Shown: positions 18,603 through 27,624 of the stretch, piece after piece
Layout: each line of letters begins with the position of its first letter
Position numbering within the stretch: the first letter of the stretch is position 1
Assembly: GCA_050246735.1 (NCBI GenBank)
Contig: JBFWVM010000005.1
Span: forward strand, 282,419-346,418
Direction: 5' to 3'
Length of the DNA: 64,000 nt
Source of the DNA: Taklimakanibacter sp050246735
GTDB taxonomy: Bacteria > Pseudomonadota > Alphaproteobacteria > Rhizobiales > Aestuariivirgaceae
Notes under the pieces: model-generated
The model's input: the letters and a program-made list of their open reading frames with translations, nothing else
Told to the model about the DNA's origin: nothing
The model's database searches: none
Translations under genes and position numbers: made by a program

Positions 18603-20039
18603 TTACTGCTGTTCGATCAGCCGGATCAGGAGGGCGACTTCGCGGGCCAGCCGGTCGTCGCTCTTCATCAGTTCCTCGATCTTGCGCACGGCATGGAGGA
18701 CGGTCGAATGGTCGCGGCCGCCGAAGCGGCGGCCGATCTCGGGCAGCGAGCGCGGGGTCAGCTTCTTGGCGAGATACATGCCGACCTGGCGCGGCACGAC
18801 GACTGAGCGCGCCCGGCGCGGCGACAGGAGGTCGGCGCGCGCCACATTGTAGTGGCGGCCGACGACTTTCAGTATGTCGTCGATGCGCACCCGGCACTGA
18901 TCGGGATTGGCCGACATGTCGCGCAGCACCATGGCGGCGAGATCGACCGAAAGCGGCGCGTGCGAGAACTGCTGGTGCGCGATGACCCGGTTGAGCGCTC
19001 CTTCGAGCTCGCGGCCGCCGCCCTGCACCTTGTTGGCGATGAATTCGACGACGTCCGGATCGACGCGGATCATCGGATCGCGCGCCGCCACCTCGGCCAG
19101 GCGCCGGGCGAGGATCTCGCGCCTCAGGTCGAGCTCGGGCAGCTCGATGTCGACCACGAGGCCGCCCATCAGGCGCGAGCGCATGCGCTGGTCGATGGCG
19201 TCGAGCTGTGCCGGCGGAGCGTCGGCGGCGATCACGATCTGGCGCTTGGCGTCCACCAGCGAGTTGAAGGTGTGATAGAACTCCTGGGTCATCGACTTGC
19301 CCTGCAGGAACTGGAAGTCGTCGATGAGCAATACGTCGATCGACTGGAAGAAATCCTTGAAGCCGATCGTGTCGCGCGAGCGCAGCGCGCCGATGAAATG
19401 GTACATGAAGCGCTCGGCGGTGATGAACAGCACCTTGCGTTCGGGATGACGCTCGCGCACCCGCCAGGCGATGGCATTGAGGAGATGCGTCTTGCCGAGG
19501 CCGGCGGCCGAGTGGATGAACAGCGGATTGAAGCTGACCGGCAGGCCCGGCTGCGATTCCGAGATGCGCTGCGCCGCCGCATGGGCGAGACGGTTCGAGC
19601 CCCCGGTGATGAAGCTCTGGAAAGTCTGGCTCGGATCGAGGGGCGAGCCGCGCTCGCCTGACGGCTGGAGGGGCATCGGCGCCGCGGGCGAGATCGCCCG
19701 GCCGGCGGGGTCCGGCTGGTCTTCGCGCAGGCTGCGCCGCTCGGCGACGTCCTGCGGACGCTGCGGCACGCCCCTGGTGCGGACCTTGACATGCACATTG
19801 TCGAGATGGCCGAGCTCCGCTTCGCTCGCCTTCAGAAGCTTCTGGGCGTAATGCGTCTCGATCCAGTTCCGCAGGAAGCGGGTGGGGACGGAGACCGCGA
19901 GCCGGCCGCCGGCGCATTCCTCCGGCTCCATCCGCGCGAACCAGCTCGTATAGAGATCGTCGCCGAGCTCGGCCTTGAGCCGTTGGGCTATCCTGTCCCA
20001 GCTCTGCTTGAGCGCGATCCCCGCCACATCTGTCATCAC
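18603..20039 (-). CDS. dnaA: Chromosomal replication initiator DnaA
   Basis: AAA+ protein that binds DnaA boxes and opens the origin. The 478 residues show domain I (about 1-85), a variable linker rich in Pro/Arg, the AAA+ core with Walker A AAGLGKTHLL and Walker B VLLIDDFQFLQ, and domain IV with the DNA-binding signature GGRDHSTVLHAVRKI. The start ATGATGACAG gives alternative methionines one codon apart. A ~600-bp regulatory interval separates it from rpsT. Confidence 0.97.
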   Translation of the reverse strand: MMTDVAGIALKQSWDRIAQRLKAELGDDLYTSWFARMEPEECAGGRLAVSVPTRFLRNWIETHYAQKLLKASEAELGHLDNVHVKVRTRGVPQRPQDVAERRSLREDQPDPAGRAISPAAPMPLQPSGERGSPLDPSQTFQSFITGGSNRLAHAAAQRISESQPGLPVSFNPLFIHSAAGLGKTHLLNAIAWRVRERHPERKVLFITAERFMYHFIGALRSRDTIGFKDFFQSIDVLLIDDFQFLQGKSMTQEFYHTFNSLVDAKRQIVIAADAPPAQLDAIDQRMRSRLMGGLVVDIELPELDLRREILARRLAEVAARDPMIRVDPDVVEFIANKVQGGGRELEGALNRVIAHQQFSHAPLSVDLAAMVLRDMSANPDQCRVRIDDILKVVGRHYNVARADLLSPRRARSVVVPRQVGMYLAKKLTPRSLPEIGRRFGGRDHSTVLHAVRKIEELMKSDDRLAREVALLIRLIEQQ

Positions 20040-20563
20040 ACCTAAACCCCTTTAAGTTTCTTGTACTCATGCGATTAGCCGCGCTTTCGGCACGCAAACT
20101 CCCATCTTGCGGAGCAGACTCTCCGCAAGCACACTCCTTTCCGGTCCGGTTGAACCTAAGGCGAACTAAATTTAGAAAACCTGGTCACTTCATAGCCCCG
20201 GTGGTGACCTCTAACTGACTGACCATTTCACTTGCCGCGGCCCCTCGGCAGCGCCCAAAGACCATACCCACAAGCCCGGCCCGGTTACAACTGAGCTCAA
20301 GGGCTTCTCCGTATACGGAATTCCGATTCGGCGGTGCGGCGATTGCCATCGGCGCCGCAACGGACGGGAGCAAGTAGTTGACTCGCATGTAAGATTCAAT
20401 CGGCCGGCGGGAAGCGATGCCGGAAAGCCACACTTGCCACAATTTTTGGAATCGTCGGTTTTGTTCCGCGCGTTTTTCCCGTCCTTTGCCCAACCGCCTT
20501 ATCTCACTCCGCTAACGCGATGAAAAATATTGAAAATTTTTGCGCCAAACTGTCAGCTAACTG
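20040..20563. other. dnaA-rpsT intergenic region: candidate dnaA control / origin segment
   Basis: More than 500 bp with no credible gene. It contains five GANTC sites, the CcrM methylation target, at 20117, 20325, 20380, 20393 and 20449. Two overlapping 10-bp palindromes (CCGTATACGG, CGGAATTCCG) lie at about 20309-20325, CTAAATTTAG lies near 20165, and an A/T-rich block spans 20519-20543. One near-consensus DnaA box (TGTGGATGA, one mismatch) sits just beyond at 20606-20614. Role in dnaA regulation or origin function is inferred. Confidence 0.45.
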
Positions 20564-20604
20564 AACAAGAAAAACGGCGCTGCGGGGGTGGCCCCGCGCG
20601 CCGT
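20564..20604 (-). terminator. Rho-independent terminator after rpsT
   Basis: Stem of 7 + 6 bp (20574-20580 with 20598-20604; 20582-20587 with 20592-20597; one bulged T) followed on the minus strand by TTTTCTTGTT. It lies 38 bp beyond the rpsT stop. Confidence 0.85.
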
Positions 20605-20641
20605 CTGTGGATGACCGGAAAATCGGCTATATTTCAGAACG

Positions 20642-20905
20642 TTACTTGATCGCCTTTACGCGTTTGGCGAGCCGCGACACCTTGCGGGATGCGGCGTTCC
20701 TGTGGACCACGCCTTTTTGCGCGCCGCGCATCAGTTCGGGCTCGGCAGCCCTGAGAGCGGCTTCCGCGGCGGCCTTGTTTCCGGAGGCCAGCGCCTCCTC
20801 GACCTTGCGCACCGACGAGCGCACCCGGCTGATACGGTTCTTGTTGATGACGGCGCGGCGGGCCGAAACGCGTGTCGCCTTTTTCGCCGAACTGGTGTTC
20901 GCCAT
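20642..20905 (-). CDS. rpsT: Ribosomal protein S20
   Basis: An 87-residue basic 30S protein that binds 16S rRNA. MANTSSAKKATRVSARRAVINK is the typical start (shown only in part by the ATG at 20905). An in-frame start 28 codons upstream would cover the leader and lacks family similarity. It is a single-gene unit with its own promoter and terminator, upstream of dnaA as in many alphaproteobacteria. Confidence 0.95.
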   Translation of the reverse strand: MANTSSAKKATRVSARRAVINKNRISRVRSSVRKVEEALASGNKAAAEAALRAAEPELMRGAQKGVVHRNAASRKVSRLAKRVKAIK

Positions 20906-21010
20906 GAAGTAGCATCCTGAAAGTTGAAACCGGTCGATATCGGTTCTATGCAAAAATGCCGCCGGCTCGGTGTCGAGCATGCGGCTCATTTCCCCTTATC
21001 GGTTGCCGGC

Positions 21011-21039
21011 CTTATAGTCGCCCCGGACCGGCGCGTCAA
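21011..21039 (-). promoter_or_regulatory. Strong candidate sigma70 promoter of rpsT
   Basis: On the minus strand TTGACG (21039-21034) and TATAAG (21016-21011) are 17 bp apart, about 105 bp before the rpsT ATG. Confidence 0.7.
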
Positions 21040-21341
21040 TCATGGCTTCGCGACCGTCCGCGAAAGCCGCCGCCAGGACGGATCCGAGCGCGGGGTCGGT
21101 CGCGCCGTCGGCGATCCCTCAGCCGCCGCGCGGCGCTCAGGGCGATGAGCTGATCGGTGGTGAAGCTCTGCCCTTGCGCCAGCGTGTCGAGCGTGCCCGC
21201 GGCGATGGTGCGCGCCCCGCCATTGCGCCCGGGCCCGCGCGTGCTATCTACGCGCCCGATCCAGGGTCATCCAAGATGTGAAAGCGAGCGGAGCCGGCTT
21301 CGTTCGCTGCCGGATGACCGTTTCGGCAGAACGGACTTTCG
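21040..21341. other. Intergenic stretch between the rpsT promoter and the Hsp70-like gene
   Basis: About 300 bp with no gene I can support. A short minus-strand open frame reads GTLDTLAQGQSFTTDQLIAL (about 21120-21200) but has no start codon and ends in low-complexity arginine-rich sequence. It may be a fossil. The last ~60 bp presumably carry the promoter of the gene at 21342. Confidence 0.3.
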
Positions 21342-22652
21342 ATGGCTGGCGCGCAGGACATTTCGATCGGCATCGATTTCGGCACGACCAATACCGTGAT
21401 CGCCATAGCCGGCCCCGACGGCGCGGCCGAGGCCGTCCGGTTCACCCGGAACGGCATCGCGCACCGCACCTATCAGTCGGCCCTGTGCTTCTGGGAGGAG
21501 CATCAGGGCGACAGCGCCCATCTGCGCATGGAAGGCGGCCCCTGGGCGGTCGAGCAGTTCGTCGAGGGCACCGCCGCTCACCGTTTCATCCAGTCGTTCA
21601 AGACCTTCGCCGCCAGCACGTCCTTCGTGAAGACGCGCATCTTCCGCCAGCACTTCCGCTTCGAGGACCTCCTCCAGGCCTTCCTGCGCAGCCTCCTGCG
21701 CCATGCCGGCAGCACCTTCTCGCTCGCCGCCCCCAGGGTCGTGATCGGCCGGCCGGTGCGCTTTGCCGGCAGCTCTCCCGACGACGCCTTGGCGATGCGG
21801 CGCTACCGCCAGGCCTTCGAGCGGCTCGGCGTCGGTCACGGCCACTATGTCTACGAGCCCGTGGGCGCCGCCTTCTTCTATGCCCGCCGGCTCCGCCGGG
21901 AGGCGACGATCCTGGTGGCCGATTTCGGCGGCGGCACCAGCGACTTCTCGGTCATGCGCTTCGAGCAGCGGCACGGGCGCATGACGGCGCACCCGCTGGG
22001 TCACAGCGGCATCGGCATCGCCGGCGATGCTTTCGACTACCGCATCATCGACAATGTCGTCTCGCCGCGTCTCGGCAAGGGGGCGAGCTATCGCTCCTTC
22101 GGCAAGACGCTTACTATCCCCAACGGCTATTATGCCAATTTCGCGCGCTGGAACCAGTTGACGATGATGAAGACGAATGGCGATCTGAAGGAGCTCGTCG
22201 AACTGCAGCGCGCCGCGGTCGACCCGGCACCCCTGGCCGGCCTCGTCGACATCATCGACAACGATCTCGGCTTCGCGCTCTACCGTGCCGTCGCTGCCGC
22301 CAAGACGACTCTGTCCTCGGCCGAGAGCGCCGAGTTCAGCTTCGCCGCCGGCAAGCTTGCGATCGAGGAGACGATCGCCCGGGCGGACTTCGAAGGCTGG
22401 ATCGCCGAGGACGTCGCGCGCATCGCGGCGACGGTGGATCAGGCCCTCGCGGCGGCGGGGCTCGGCGCGCATGAGATCGACAAGGTGTTCCTGACCGGCG
22501 GGTCCTCCTTCATCCCGGCGATCTGGCGGGTCTTCGGCGAGCGTTTCGGCGCGGCGCGGCTCGTCACCGGCGACCAGTTCGAATCGATCGCCCATGGTCT
22601 CGCCCTCATCGGGCGCGCGCCGGATCCGGAAACCTGGGCGGTGCGCCATTGA
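21342..22652 (+). CDS. Hsp70-family chaperone-like protein (YegD type)
   Basis: A 436-residue actin-like ATPase related to E. coli YegD. It has the nucleotide-binding motifs of Hsp70: phosphate loop 1 IGIDFGTTNTVIAI (about residues 8-21), phosphate loop 2 VADFGGGTSDF, and the adenosine motif FLTGGSSFIPAI near residue 395. It lacks the C-terminal substrate-binding domain of DnaK, so it is not a classical chaperone; its clients are unknown. Its stop overlaps the start of the permease gene (TGATG), so the two are translationally coupled. They sit between rpsT and echA-mutM, possibly as an insertion. Confidence 0.85.
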   Translation: MAGAQDISIGIDFGTTNTVIAIAGPDGAAEAVRFTRNGIAHRTYQSALCFWEEHQGDSAHLRMEGGPWAVEQFVEGTAAHRFIQSFKTFAASTSFVKTRIFRQHFRFEDLLQAFLRSLLRHAGSTFSLAAPRVVIGRPVRFAGSSPDDALAMRRYRQAFERLGVGHGHYVYEPVGAAFFYARRLRREATILVADFGGGTSDFSVMRFEQRHGRMTAHPLGHSGIGIAGDAFDYRIIDNVVSPRLGKGASYRSFGKTLTIPNGYYANFARWNQLTMMKTNGDLKELVELQRAAVDPAPLAGLVDIIDNDLGFALYRAVAAAKTTLSSAESAEFSFAAGKLAIEETIARADFEGWIAEDVARIAATVDQALAAAGLGAHEIDKVFLTGGSSFIPAIWRVFGERFGAARLVTGDQFESIAHGLALIGRAPDPETWAVRH

Positions 22653-23401
22653 TGCTTGGCCAGGATGTGAGCCTCTTCGCCTATGCTCTGGTGGCGCTGG
22701 CCTCCTTCGTGGCCGCGATCGTGGGCGGCGTCGCCGGTTACGGCACCGGGCTTCTGCTGCCGCCGGTGCTGGTGCCGATCATCGGGGCCGAGGCCGTGGT
22801 GCCGGTGATCGCCGTCTCGGCGCTCATGACCAACGGCAGCCGGCTCATCGCCTTCCGCACCTATTTCGACGCGCCGCGCGCCGTCATCGTCACCGCCGCG
22901 GCGCTGCCTTCCTGCCTTCTGGGCGCCTATCTCTATACGCGGCTGTCCGGTCCCCATGTCGCGGTCCTCATCGGCGCCGTGCTGATTCTGCTGGTGCCCG
23001 TGCGCCGCATCCTCCTTCGCCGGCGCGGCCATCTGCCGAACAAGGGCGTGGCGGCGGCCGGCGCGGCCTATGGCCTCCTGGTCGGCGGCACCACCGGGTC
23101 CGGGGTCGTGCTGCTGTCGATCCTGCTCGCGGCCGGCCTGCAGGGTCCGGTGGTCATCGCCACCGACGCCGGGATCTCGCTGATGCTCGGCGTCGCCAAG
23201 ACGCTCATGTTCCAGAGCGCCGGCGCCCTGCCGCTCGCCGCCTGGATCATGGCGGCGGTCGTGGGCGTCGCGGCCATTCCCGGCGCCTTCATCGCCAGGC
23301 GCGTGGCGCATCGCCTGTCGCTCAGGGCGCACACCACGATTCTCGATGCGGTGGTGATCCTGGGCGGCGGGCTGCTGATCGTGCAGGGCCTTCTCGGCTA
23401 G
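22652..23401 (+). CDS. TauE/SafE-family sulfite exporter-like permease
   Basis: A 249-residue inner-membrane protein with about eight hydrophobic helices and the paired family motifs (GGVAGYGTGLLLPPVLV near the N-terminus; a repeat-like VGGTTGSGVVLLSILLAAG at mid-protein). TauE/SafE proteins export sulfite, sulfoacetate or related anions; substrate is unknown here. The ATG at 22652 is chosen over the preceding TTG because it overlaps the hsp70-like stop in TGATG. It ends 1 bp before the convergent echA stop. Confidence 0.85.
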   Translation: MLGQDVSLFAYALVALASFVAAIVGGVAGYGTGLLLPPVLVPIIGAEAVVPVIAVSALMTNGSRLIAFRTYFDAPRAVIVTAAALPSCLLGAYLYTRLSGPHVAVLIGAVLILLVPVRRILLRRRGHLPNKGVAAAGAAYGLLVGGTTGSGVVLLSILLAAGLQGPVVIATDAGISLMLGVAKTLMFQSAGALPLAAWIMAAVVGVAAIPGAFIARRVAHRLSLRAHTTILDAVVILGGGLLIVQGLLG

Positions 23402-23402
23402 C

Positions 23403-24176
23403 CTACTTGTCCTTGAAGGCGGGCTTGCGCTTGGCGACGAAGGCCGCCATGCCTTCCTTCTGGTCCTCGGTGGCGAACATCGCGTGGAACAGCCGGCGCT
23501 CGAAGCGCACGCCCTCGGCGAGCGTCGTCTCGAAGGCCCGGTTGACCGATTCCTTCGCCATCATCGCGATGGGCTGCGAGAAGGAGGCGATCTTCTTCGC
23601 CGCGGCGAGCGCTTCCTCGACGAGCTTGTCCGCGGCGACCACGCGCGCCACGAGCCCCGAGCGCTCGGCCTCCGCCGCATCCATCATGCGCGCGGTGAGG
23701 ACGAGGTCCATCGCTTTCGATTTGCCGATGGAGCGGGCGAGCCTCTGGGTGCCGCCGGCGCCCGGCATGATGCCGAGCTGGATCTCCGGCTGGCCGAATT
23801 TCGCGGTCTCGGCGGCGATGATGAAATCGCACATGAGCGCCAGCTCGCAGCCGCCGCCGAGCGCGAAGCCCGCCACCGCCGCGATCACCGGCTTGCGCTG
23901 CTGCGCCACCCGGTCCCAGCTGGCGAGGAAATCGCCGAGATAGGCTTCAATGAACGATTTGGAGGCCATTTCCTTGATGTCGGCGCCGGCGGCGAAGGCC
24001 TTCTCGTTGCCGGTGATGACGATGGCGCCGATCTTCGGATCCCTGTCGAAATCGGCGAGCGCCTGTCCGAGCTCGCCGATCAGCGCCGCATTGAGCGCAT
24101 TGAGCGCCTGCGGCCGGTTGAGGCGGATGAGGCCGACGGCGTCATGGGTTTCGACAAGGATGGTCTCGAAGGTCAT
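23403..24176 (-). CDS. Enoyl-CoA hydratase
   Basis: A 257-residue crotonase-family enzyme, most likely short-chain enoyl-CoA hydratase of beta-oxidation. The oxyanion-hole segments are AFAAGADIKEM (about residues 60-70) and GFALGGGCELALMCD. The two catalytic glutamates are expected in GGCELA and QPEIQLGIMPGAGGTQR, and both are present, which favours hydratase over other crotonases. It lies downstream of mutM on the same strand, 48 bp away. Confidence 0.92.
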   Translation of the reverse strand: MTFETILVETHDAVGLIRLNRPQALNALNAALIGELGQALADFDRDPKIGAIVITGNEKAFAAGADIKEMASKSFIEAYLGDFLASWDRVAQQRKPVIAAVAGFALGGGCELALMCDFIIAAETAKFGQPEIQLGIMPGAGGTQRLARSIGKSKAMDLVLTARMMDAAEAERSGLVARVVAADKLVEEALAAAKKIASFSQPIAMMAKESVNRAFETTLAEGVRFERRLFHAMFATEDQKEGMAAFVAKRKPAFKDK

Positions 24177-24224
24177 GGCATGTGTCTCGCTGGGTCGAAC
24201 GCGCGTGTCGGGGCGACAGATAGG

Positions 24225-25118
24225 CTATTTCTGGCACTTCGGACAATAGAAGGTCGAGCGTCCCGATTGCACGATGCGCCTGACGGTGCCGCCGCAGCCG
24301 CGCCGGCGGCATTTCTGCCCCTCGCGGTCATAGACGGCGAAGACCTGCTGGAACGATCCCTGATCGCCGGTCGGCTGGATGAAGTCGCGCAGGGTCGACC
24401 CGCTGGCGGCGATCGCTTCGGTGAGCACGGCGCGGATATGGCGCGCCAGCTCCTCGAGACGCGGATCGCGGCCCTTCTTCCCGGCCAGGCTTCCCGCCTT
24501 GCGCTTCGGCGACAGGCGGGCGCGATGGAGCGCCTCGCACACATAGATGTTGCCGAGGCCGGCGATGAGCCGCTGGTCGAGCAGGGCGGCCTTGAGCGGC
24601 GCCTTCCTGCCGCGGAAGGCCTGCGCCAGATAGGCGGCGTCGAATTCGTTGCCCAGGGGCTCGATGCCGATGGCGGCCAGGAGCTTGTGGCTCGCGAGTC
24701 CCGGCTCCCCGACGAGGTCCATGAGGCCGAAGCGGCGCGGGTCGGTGTAGACGACGCGCAAGCCGTCGTCGCGGGTGAAGACGACATGGTCGTGCGGGCC
24801 CGAGCCTTCATCGGCGGCGGCCGTCTCGTCGTAGAATTCGCCGAGCCCCGTCATGCGGCCCTCGCCGTCGATGACGGTGAAGCGGCCCGACATGCCGAGA
24901 TGGAGGATCAGCACCTCGCCGCCCTCAAGGAAGGCGAGAATGTATTTCGCGCGGCGCCTGAGGCCGAGCACGGTGCGCCCTTCGATGCGCCTGGCGAAGT
25001 CCGGCGGAAAGGGAAAGCGCAGGTCGCCGCGCATGAGCCTCACCCTCTTGATGCGCCGCCCGGCGAGCACGGCCTCGAGGCCGCGCATCACGGTTTCGAC
25101 TTCAGGGAGTTCCGGCAT
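24225..25118 (-). CDS. mutM: Formamidopyrimidine-DNA glycosylase
   Basis: Base-excision repair enzyme that removes 8-oxoguanine and formamidopyrimidines and nicks the abasic site. The 297 residues start MPELPEVETV, where Pro2 is the catalytic nucleophile and Glu3 the acid. The C-terminal zinc finger reads KCRRRGCGG...FYCPKC, with four residues between the first cysteine pair, the usual alphaproteobacterial spacing. It is divergent from ubiE, a classic alphaproteobacterial arrangement. Confidence 0.95.
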   Translation of the reverse strand: MPELPEVETVMRGLEAVLAGRRIKRVRLMRGDLRFPFPPDFARRIEGRTVLGLRRRAKYILAFLEGGEVLILHLGMSGRFTVIDGEGRMTGLGEFYDETAAADEGSGPHDHVVFTRDDGLRVVYTDPRRFGLMDLVGEPGLASHKLLAAIGIEPLGNEFDAAYLAQAFRGRKAPLKAALLDQRLIAGLGNIYVCEALHRARLSPKRKAGSLAGKKGRDPRLEELARHIRAVLTEAIAASGSTLRDFIQPTGDQGSFQQVFAVYDREGQKCRRRGCGGTVRRIVQSGRSTFYCPKCQK

Positions 25119-25195
25119 GAGCGGTTGTTAAACCAATTTGATGGACGGCATAAGTCCTTCGTTACGAGGTGTCCGCGACGGAAAGCGTCAGGAGG

Positions 25196-25244
25196 ACCTT
25201 ACCCCCGCCCGCTGCGCTGCGCTTGCGGGGCGAGGGTTGCCATG
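25196..25244. repeat. GC-rich imperfect palindrome in the mutM-ubiE gap
   Basis: CCCCCGCCCGC and GCGGGGCGAGGG flank TGCGCTGCGCTT, giving an imperfect hairpin. It resembles the CCCTCGCCCG ends of the repeats at 48.6-49.1 kb. Weak evidence. Confidence 0.3.
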
Positions 25245-25279
25245 GCGCCGGGGGCTTTCCTGTTCTATGGTTCGCCGCC

Positions 25280-26044
25280 ATGACAGACGCCCCTGAGGAA
25301 ACCGCCCCTTTCGGCTTCCGCACCGTCGCGGAAGAAGAGAAGCAGGGCCTCGTCAACGAGGTCTTCTCCAAGGTCGCCCGGCGCTACGACCAGATGAACG
25401 ACCTGATGTCGGGGGGCCTTCACCGCCTGTGGAAGGACGATTTCGTCACCCTGCTGTCGCCGCCGCGCACGGGCCGCGATTTCCGGGTCATCGACGTGGC
25501 GGGCGGCACCGGCGACATCGCCTTGCGCATCGCCCGTGCGGCGGGCTCCGGCACCCGTATCACCATCGCCGACATCTCGCCCGAGATGGTGGCGGAAGGC
25601 GCCAGGCGCGCCACCGTGGAAGGCCTTGCCGGGCAATGCCATTTCACCGTCGGCAATGCCGAGGCGCTGGCCTTCCCCGACCGGAGCTTCGACGCCTATA
25701 CGATCGCCTTCGGCATCAGGAACGTCACTCATATCGACCGTGCCCTGAAAGAGGCGCACCGGGTGCTGAAGCCGGGCGGCAAGTTCCAGTGCCTGGAATT
25801 CTCCCATGTCGACGTGCCGGGCCTCGCGGCGCTCTACGATGCCTATTCCTTCACCGCCATCCCGGCGATCGGCAAGGTGGTGACGGGCGACGGCGCGCCC
25901 TACCGCTATCTCGTCGAGAGCATCCGTACCTTCCCGGACCGCGAGAGGTTCGAAGCGATGATCCGCGACGCGGGCTTCGGCCGCGCCGGCCATCGCAGCC
26001 TCTCGGGCGGCATCGTCGCCATCCATTGGGGATGGCGCATCTGA
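25280..26044 (+). CDS. ubiE: Ubiquinone/menaquinone biosynthesis C-methyltransferase
   Basis: SAM-dependent methyltransferase that C-methylates the quinone ring during ubiquinone (and menaquinone) synthesis. The 254-residue protein has motif I VIDVAGGTGDIALRIA and the UbiE signatures YDQMNDLMSGGLHRLWKD and GIRNVTHIDRALKEAHRVLK. The ATG at 25280 (MTDAPEE) is chosen; an earlier in-frame start would read through the palindromic repeat. Its stop overlaps the ubiB start (TGATG). Confidence 0.95.
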   Translation: MTDAPEETAPFGFRTVAEEEKQGLVNEVFSKVARRYDQMNDLMSGGLHRLWKDDFVTLLSPPRTGRDFRVIDVAGGTGDIALRIARAAGSGTRITIADISPEMVAEGARRATVEGLAGQCHFTVGNAEALAFPDRSFDAYTIAFGIRNVTHIDRALKEAHRVLKPGGKFQCLEFSHVDVPGLAALYDAYSFTAIPAIGKVVTGDGAPYRYLVESIRTFPDRERFEAMIRDAGFGRAGHRSLSGGIVAIHWGWRI

Positions 26045-27606
26045 TGGGGTTTTTGGGTCACGTCTTCCGCCTCGCTCGCGTCGGCTGGGTGATGGCGCGC
26101 CACGACGCGTTGCCGCCGCGCGAGGACGCCGCCCTCTTGCCCTGGCCGGCGCGCCGCGGCCTCGGCCTGGCGAGGCTCCTGGCGGCGCGCTCGCAGGGCA
26201 ACGGCCGATTGAGCGGCGCCCTGGCGGAGCTCGGTCCCAGCTATGTGAAGCTCGGCCAGTTCCTGGCGACGCGGCCCGACATCGTCGGCGCGGCGCGGGC
26301 CGAGGAGTTGCGCCGTCTGCAGGACCGCCTGCCGCCTTTCGACCAGGCCGTCGCGCGGCAGATGATCAGGCTCAATCTCGGCCGCGACGTGGACGAGCTC
26401 TTCGCGTCCTTCGGTCCGCCGGTCGCCGCGGCCTCGATCGCCCAGGTGCACCGCGCCGTGACCCGCGACGGCCGCGACGTGGCGGTGAAGATCCTGAGGC
26501 CCCGGATCGAGCAGCGTTTCGCGCGCGACCTTTCCGATTTCTTCTTCGCCGCCCGCCTGATCGAGCGCGTGAGCGCGCCCGCCAGGCGCCTGCGCCCGGT
26601 GGATGCGACCGAGACCCTGGCGCAATCGGTCAGGATCGAGATGGATCTGCGCATGGAGGCCGCGGCCATCCGCGAGATGGCGGGCAATATCGCGGACGAT
26701 CCGGGCTTCCGCGTGCCCAGGGTCGAATGGGCCCTGACCGCCCGGCAGGTGCTCACCACCGACTGGATCGAGGGCACGCCGCTCTCCGACATGGCGGCGC
26801 TCGAAGCGCGCGGCCTCGATCTCGACCGTCTTGCCGACACGGTCATCCAGAGCTTCCTGCGCCATGCCGTTCGCGACGGCTTCTTCCATGCCGACATGCA
26901 TCAGGGCAACCTTTTCGCCGACCCGGCCGGCAATCTCGTCGCCGTCGATTTCGGCATCATGGGCAGGCTCACGCCCAAGGAGCGCCTGTTCCTCGCCGAG
27001 ATTCTCTATGGCTTCATCCGCCGCGACTATGCCCGGGTGGCGCAAGTGCATTTCGATGCCGGCTACGTGCCGGCGCATCAGGATCCGGCCGTCTTCGCCC
27101 AGGCCCTGCGCGCCATCGGCGAGCCGATCATGGACCGCCCGGCGCATGAGATCTCGATGGCGCGGCTCCTTACCCAGCTCTTCGAGGTGACCGGCCAGTT
27201 CGACATGGCGACCCAGCCGCAGCTGCTGCTCCTGCAGAAGACGATGGTCGTGGTCGAAGGCGTCGCGCGCATGCTCAATCCGCGTTTCAACATGTGGAGT
27301 TCGTCGGAGCCGGTGCTGCGCGAATGGATCGAGAAGAAGCTCGGGCCCCTCGGCCAGATCGAGGGCGCCGCGGTCGGGGCGGCTTCGCTCGGCCGGCTCT
27401 TCACCACTTTGCCCGAAATGCTGACCGAAGCGCAGGCCGCCACCCATATGCTGGCCGACATGGCGAATGCCGGGGGCATCAGGCTCGACCGTGAGACGAC
27501 GGAAGCCCTGGCCGCCGCCCAGGCCCGGCATTCGCGCGCCGGCCGCTATGCGCTGATCGCAGGCGCGGCCGCCTTGATTGCCATCGCCTTGAGCCTGATC
27601 TTTTGA
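26044..27606 (+). CDS. ubiB: Ubiquinone biosynthesis regulatory protein kinase-like UbiB
   Basis: A 520-residue atypical kinase/ATPase of the ABC1/ADCK family needed for ubiquinone synthesis. The N-terminal KxGQ motif appears as SYVKLGQFLATRPDI, the alanine-rich loop as AAASIAQVHRA, the catalytic core as ADMHQGNLF and AVDFGIMG. Two hydrophobic helices end the protein (about residues 498-520), anchoring it to the inner membrane. Coupled to ubiE by a one-base overlap. Confidence 0.94.
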   Translation: MGFLGHVFRLARVGWVMARHDALPPREDAALLPWPARRGLGLARLLAARSQGNGRLSGALAELGPSYVKLGQFLATRPDIVGAARAEELRRLQDRLPPFDQAVARQMIRLNLGRDVDELFASFGPPVAAASIAQVHRAVTRDGRDVAVKILRPRIEQRFARDLSDFFFAARLIERVSAPARRLRPVDATETLAQSVRIEMDLRMEAAAIREMAGNIADDPGFRVPRVEWALTARQVLTTDWIEGTPLSDMAALEARGLDLDRLADTVIQSFLRHAVRDGFFHADMHQGNLFADPAGNLVAVDFGIMGRLTPKERLFLAEILYGFIRRDYARVAQVHFDAGYVPAHQDPAVFAQALRAIGEPIMDRPAHEISMARLLTQLFEVTGQFDMATQPQLLLLQKTMVVVEGVARMLNPRFNMWSSSEPVLREWIEKKLGPLGQIEGAAVGAASLGRLFTTLPEMLTEAQAATHMLADMANAGGIRLDRETTEALAAAQARHSRAGRYALIAGAAALIAIALSLIF

Positions 27607-27624
27607 ACCGGGTAGGATAGTCCC

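Noticed and set aside
20185..20493. A 102-codon minus-strand frame between dnaA and rpsT.
   Set aside because: Composition differs from neighbouring genes, it has no ribosome binding site and no recognisable motif, and it covers the GANTC/palindrome region. Treated as regulatory DNA.
20040..20641. A canonical oriC with several DnaA boxes.
   Set aside because: Only one near-consensus box (one mismatch) and one weaker candidate were seen, so a full origin call is not justified.
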